Positions 60,518 to 64,000 of a DNA stretch of 64,000 bases are shown piece after piece. Made by a program: the position numbers and the translations under genes. Each line of letters opens with the position of its first letter. The first letter of the stretch is position 1. The notes under the pieces are model-generated. The model was not told the DNA's origin. It saw only the letters and a list, made by a program, of their open reading frames with translations, and searched no databases. Source of the stretch: an uncultured Myxococcales bacterium. GTDB taxonomy: Bacteria > Myxococcota_A > UBA9042. The stretch lies in the NCBI GenBank assembly GCA_903840165.1, contig CAIMEY010000049.1, forward strand, positions 1 through 64,000. The letters run 5' to 3'.

Positions 60518-62967
60518 GGCAGCACCTCGTCATCGCCGCCCCGGGAACTTTCCCCCGCTGCTGGGTTATGCCCTTTCGAATCGGGATGTTTGGTATCTGG
60601 CGTCTCGGTGCGACTCGGCTCAGGCAAGGGCGCTGGCTGACCGGGCAGGGATTGGGGAGGCTGTTCGTCGTCGCTGTCCGGCACGGTCGGCTGATTGTTC
60701 GGGTCCGGCACGGGTATTTCAGCTGTATCATCATCTGCTTGTGCGTTTGCATGGCCCTTGTGTGCGGGCGCCACGGTCTCAGGGGCCTCCAGCTTGGGCT
60801 GGCGCTTTTGGAAGTAGGAATCGACGATTAGCCGGGCAACGGGCGCTGCATTGTGACCGCCACTGCCGCCGTGCTCGATGAATACCGCCACGGCCAGTTG
60901 CGGCTCATCAAAGGGAGCCCATCCAACAAACCATGCATGATCATTAAGCAACCAGCTTGCTAGGCGATTGAGGGCCCCCGGGTCGCCTTTGAGCAGTTCG
61001 ACTACATCCTTGCGCGGCCGCTGCGCCGCCTGGGCCGTTCCCGTCTTGCCCGCCATCGTTGTCCAGGTCGGCTGGGCGGCGTGCGCGGTACCGCCTTCCT
61101 CGGCGACCACTGCCCTCAAGGCGCTGCGTACCAGGGTTAAGGTCGACTTTTTGATCGGCAGGTCGCGGACGATCCCCGGTTCGGCTGGGGCAAACTTGCC
61201 ATCCTGACTCTCAAAACCCGCCACCAGTCGCGCAGTTGGCAGTCGCCCGGTCACAAGGCCCGCATAGACCCGCGCCATTTGCAGGGGCGTGGCCGTCACG
61301 TCCTTTTGCCCCACGGCGGTAGACAGAGCAAACCCAGGAAAATAGCCGCCTTTGACGTGTTCTCGGTACCAAGGCAGACTGGGTACGCGGCCCTTGGATT
61401 CGTTGATTTCGATGCCGGTCGCCTCGCCAAACCCAAGCAGGCGCGCATATTCTTCAAGTCTTTCAAGGCCTAACTGCTCGCCCAAGTGGTAGAAGAACAC
61501 GTCGCAGGAAGAACGCAGCGCCTCTCGCACGGTGACGTCGCCATGGCCACGCTTGGAGTGACAGTGGAAGCGCCGACCGCCGAAGTCATAGTAGCCGGGG
61601 CAGTGAAAGGTAGAATTAGGCTTAATCACACCTAGTTCCAGGCCGGCGATGGCGGCTACGACCTTGAAAGTCGAAGCTGGGGCAAAAGCGTGGACCGCGC
61701 GGTTGAGCAGGGGGGCATACGCCGCCGCGTCACCGTCATTTCGCTGTTGCGGCGTGCGCTTACCGCTCATCGTGTTGGGGTCGAAGGAGGGCTTGGAGTA
61801 CATCGCCAGCACGGCGCCGGAATGGACATCGACAACGACAACCGCGCCCGCATACACGTCTTTCATCGCCGTCTTGGCGGCCCGTTGCAGGTCGAGGTCC
61901 AGGGTCAAGCGCAAGGTCGCACCCGGCACAGTCGGCCGTGGCTGCAATTGTTCAGGCAATTCAGGTAGATCCTTGGCATCACCTTCTTTGCCGGAGCGCA
62001 GGACCCGCACCTGTTCCCCGTCAATGCCGCGCAAGCTCGTGTCAAAAGCCCGCTCAATGCCACTGCGCCCCACCCGATCCGTGGGCGCAAAGCGGGGCGG
62101 CGCGAGCCAAAACAGCGGCTCCATCTCCTTGGCATCGACGTAGCCCATGTAGCCCAGGACGTGGCTTGCCAGGAAACGCAGGGGGTATTCGCGTTGGATT
62201 TCAGCCTGTACGCGGGCCTCGGGCAGTTCGTGCAGGTGGGCGCGCAAGACGGCCACTTCGTCGTTAAACGTCCGTTTGCACAGTGCACAGCGCAGGTTAT
62301 GGTGTCCCGGGCGCACCCGATGCTGGTCATAGGGACAGGTTTCGCCATCCATGAACTCGCGATCGCAGGACGGGCAGTGCCACGCGCCCTGACTGCCGGC
62401 GACTGCGACGAGGCGCCGCTGGTCAAAAGGGCAATTCTTCTTGGCCGTGACTGGCTCAAAGGTCCGCCCGCAGGCCGCGCAGAAGCCGTACGGCGTCTCC
62501 GGGACTAGCTCTAAAGCTGTTGAATCATATGGACAATGGGTCGAGACAAGGTCCTTGCGCACCACCAAAGGCCGGCGCTTCTTGGGGTCCGCTGGCTTGC
62601 TGAGGTCGGCGATCGCGGCGTCATAGTCGGTGTCGGTCATGTCGAGCAACTCACGCAGGCGACTGGCGATCGGCGCGATGCGCTCGGGCTTGACGCGATT
62701 GGTCATGATTTCAAGGGAATGGCTATCAATATTGGCGGCCATCACCGTGCCGTCACTGCCTTTGACCAAGCCGCGCGGTGCCAAGGCCCGAACTTTGGCG
62801 ACCCTTTCGATGGCAGCAAAGCGTTGGTAGCGTTCGCCGCGGACGACTTGCACCACCAGCAAACGACCGCACAGCAGCAAAACCGCAGCAATAGCAATAA
62901 GCAGTGCCACGCGGTTGCTGGCCTGAAACTTGCTGGCGTCGTGCTGGGGGCCCAGGGAAATCTGCAT
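60514..62967 (-). CDS. mrdA: Penicillin-binding protein 2 with a zinc-ribbon-like insertion
   Basis: An 817-residue class B transpeptidase for cell elongation, partner of RodA. The start at 62967 (AGG upstream) is followed by a membrane anchor (LLIAIAAVLLLCGRLLVVQVV, ~20-42). The pedestal domain is interrupted at ~135-240 by three CP(Y/F)D...CxxC units: Cys145/Asp148-Cys163/Cys166, Cys179/Asp182-Cys198/Cys201 and Cys211/Asp214-Cys227/Cys230. The transpeptidase has STFK (Ser432, Lys435), SSCD and KTG (Lys641), all intact. About 100 C-terminal residues are a Pro/Asp/Glu-rich tail. E. coli PBP2 is 633 residues and has neither insert nor tail. The stop overlaps rodA's ATG. Confidence 0.93.
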   Translation of the reverse strand: MQISLGPQHDASKFQASNRVALLIAIAAVLLLCGRLLVVQVVRGERYQRFAAIERVAKVRALAPRGLVKGSDGTVMAANIDSHSLEIMTNRVKPERIAPIASRLRELLDMTDTDYDAAIADLSKPADPKKRRPLVVRKDLVSTHCPYDSTALELVPETPYGFCAACGRTFEPVTAKKNCPFDQRRLVAVAGSQGAWHCPSCDREFMDGETCPYDQHRVRPGHHNLRCALCKRTFNDEVAVLRAHLHELPEARVQAEIQREYPLRFLASHVLGYMGYVDAKEMEPLFWLAPPRFAPTDRVGRSGIERAFDTSLRGIDGEQVRVLRSGKEGDAKDLPELPEQLQPRPTVPGATLRLTLDLDLQRAAKTAMKDVYAGAVVVVDVHSGAVLAMYSKPSFDPNTMSGKRTPQQRNDGDAAAYAPLLNRAVHAFAPASTFKVVAAIAGLELGVIKPNSTFHCPGYYDFGGRRFHCHSKRGHGDVTVREALRSSCDVFFYHLGEQLGLERLEEYARLLGFGEATGIEINESKGRVPSLPWYREHVKGGYFPGFALSTAVGQKDVTATPLQMARVYAGLVTGRLPTARLVAGFESQDGKFAPAEPGIVRDLPIKKSTLTLVRSALRAVVAEEGGTAHAAQPTWTTMAGKTGTAQAAQRPRKDVVELLKGDPGALNRLASWLLNDHAWFVGWAPFDEPQLAVAVFIEHGGSGGHNAAPVARLIVDSYFQKRQPKLEAPETVAPAHKGHANAQADDDTAEIPVPDPNNQPTVPDSDDEQPPQSLPGQPAPLPEPSRTETPDTKHPDSKGHNPAAGESSRGGDDEVLP

Positions 62968-63085
62968 CCGACCTGCCAGTGTCCCCAGCCCGGGCGGCAG
63001 GGTCAACGGCTGTGGGGTGCTTTGGCCCGACAATTTGCGTAACTGGCGGTCGCGCGGCAGGATCCTGGGCCCGGAGGTCTTTGTG

Positions 63086-64000
63086 ATGCGTTCGACACTG
63101 ATCCGTTTCGGCTTATGCCTGATGGTCCTGTGGCACCTTGGCTGCGGCGCTGCGACCCAACAGAGCGTCTTGGTACGGTTTTTGGACGACTCCCCGGCTC
63201 GCGGCGGCACCGACTGGTGCCAGGGCAAGGGCATCGAGCAGGAGGCAAACGCAAGCACGCATCAGTACTTGCCTCAGACCTTTACCATTCACGCTTGGCG
63301 CAATGAAACGGTCGATGCGGGAAAGACCGTCAATGAAAACACGGTTTTGCAGGCGCTTGAAGAAGGAAAGCTCGGCTTTACGCTGCTTGTGGCTCCGCCG
63401 GGGCAGGGTAAGACGCGCTTCGCTGAGGCGATCGAAGCGAGGCTTTGCGGCTCCATGCCGATCCTTCGCCTCGATGTGGCGTCGCAATACCTTGATTCCC
63501 TTGATAAGATGAAAGACGACGCGGTCTACTCGCAGTTGACCCGTCAGCTTGAGCTGACTGAAGAGGAAAAGCAGCAAGAATTCAGACAGTTGACTGACAA
63601 GGCCCGCTGGGTGCTGGTCGTCGATAGCCTCCATGAAGTGCCCCGTGCGCGGCGGGATGCCGTGGTGCACAACTTGCGATCGTTTGTCGATCGCCATAGC
63701 CGGCACCTGCAAATTATCGTGTTGGCGCGGCCGGATGTCCTGGTTGCCGACCCGGGGCTGGGTCCCTTCGACACGCTGCTGGAGATTCCGGTCATGGACG
63801 TGGCCCGGGCGCAGGAGGCTGTCACGGCCTTGCTCGCGGGCAGTTCTGCGCGATTTTGGCAGTGGATTCAGTATTTTGACGTCGATGCCCCTGAGACGAC
63901 GACCCAGGGCAACCTCTACCATTTGCTTACCACCTTCCGCAATGTGCAGTCGCTGGTGCAAGTCGCTAGACAGATGAAGGTTTTTGGCAGCGATGCCGAA
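63086..64000 (+). CDS. N-terminal part of a membrane- or lipid-anchored NACHT/STAND-like P-loop NTPase
   Basis: 305 codons open to the window edge. GGAGG (63073-63077) lies 8 nt before the ATG at 63086. Residues 5-20 (LIRFGLCLMVLWHLGC) form an export signal ending in a lipobox-like HLGC (Cys20, imperfect at -3), or else an N-terminal anchor. Residues ~45-90 are a linker. Then come Walker A APPGQGKT (103-110), Walker B WVLVVDSLHE (Asp180), and LQIIVLARPDVL, which resembles the sensor region of NACHT/STAND ATPases. A TTG near residue 29 could start a cytosolic form. The gene is divergent from mrdA (118 bp). Downstream domains are not visible. Confidence 0.7.
   Translation, partial: MRSTLIRFGLCLMVLWHLGCGAATQQSVLVRFLDDSPARGGTDWCQGKGIEQEANASTHQYLPQTFTIHAWRNETVDAGKTVNENTVLQALEEGKLGFTLLVAPPGQGKTRFAEAIEARLCGSMPILRLDVASQYLDSLDKMKDDAVYSQLTRQLELTEEEKQQEFRQLTDKARWVLVVDSLHEVPRARRDAVVHNLRSFVDRHSRHLQIIVLARPDVLVADPGLGPFDTLLEIPVMDVARAQEAVTALLAGSSARFWQWIQYFDVDAPETTTQGNLYHLLTTFRNVQSLVQVARQMKVFGSDAE

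Noticed and set aside
63113..63961. Long open frame on the minus strand (282 codons)
   Set aside because: It is antisense to the 63086-64000 reading frame, which has a strong ribosome site, a signal segment and Walker motifs; the minus-strand protein has no recognisable features.

Overview
The window is GC-rich, densely coded bacterial chromosome. Several traits point to a Myxococcota-type (deltaproteobacterial) organism. There are many secreted lipoproteins, and proteins with MopE-type Cys/Asp motifs, including one with a MYXO-CTERM-like tail. A large Ser/Thr kinase starts with a CxxC...CPxD zinc ribbon, a PEGA protein is present, and glmM-pdxJ-nnr sit together. I see no rRNA, tRNA, CRISPR array, integrase or transposase, so the species cannot be named from what is here.

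Layout. 0.3-7 kb: a caspase-like lipoprotein, an RlmL-like methyltransferase overlapping an alpha/beta hydrolase, and a MepA-like murein endopeptidase. 7-11 kb: a minus-strand set of biotin carboxylase, biotin carrier protein, PrmA and RsmE. 11-14.1 kb: two secreted Cys-rich proteins. 14.4-20.6 kb: a Lon-like protease with a small partner, a UDP-glucuronate decarboxylase-type enzyme and a fused formiminotransferase-cyclodeaminase. 20.7-27.2 kb: secreted proteins, including a very large MopE/kelch lipoprotein. 27.3-32.7 kb: glmM, pdxJ and nnrE/D, an orphan contractile tail-tube gene, and uridine kinase. 32.9-37.8 kb: a helical-repeat protein, a propeller/thioredoxin-like lipoprotein and its broken paralog. 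37.8-40.7 kb: def, fmt, proC and a coiled-coil protein. 40.9-49.8 kb: an exported set (somatomedin-B-like lipoprotein, beta-barrel, LolA-like, PEGA, kelch and small lipoproteins). 49.9-57.3 kb: metallophosphoesterase, Ser/Thr kinase, TolB-like and HD proteins. 57.4-63 kb: a TMTC-like membrane protein, RodA and PBP2. 63.1-64 kb: the start of a predicted exported P-loop NTPase, cut by the window end.

The least ordinary items are these. The PBP2 carries an insert with three Cys/Asp zinc-ribbon-like units in its periplasmic pedestal. A dispersed repeat of about 250 bp (two full copies, one partial) fills 3'-3' intergenic spacers. An NTPase sits behind an export signal. Three somatomedin-B-like domains occur in a bacterial lipoprotein. 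A contractile tail-tube gene stands alone. One lipoprotein paralog has lost its propeller and is frameshifted. Most exported proteins could be described by architecture only.
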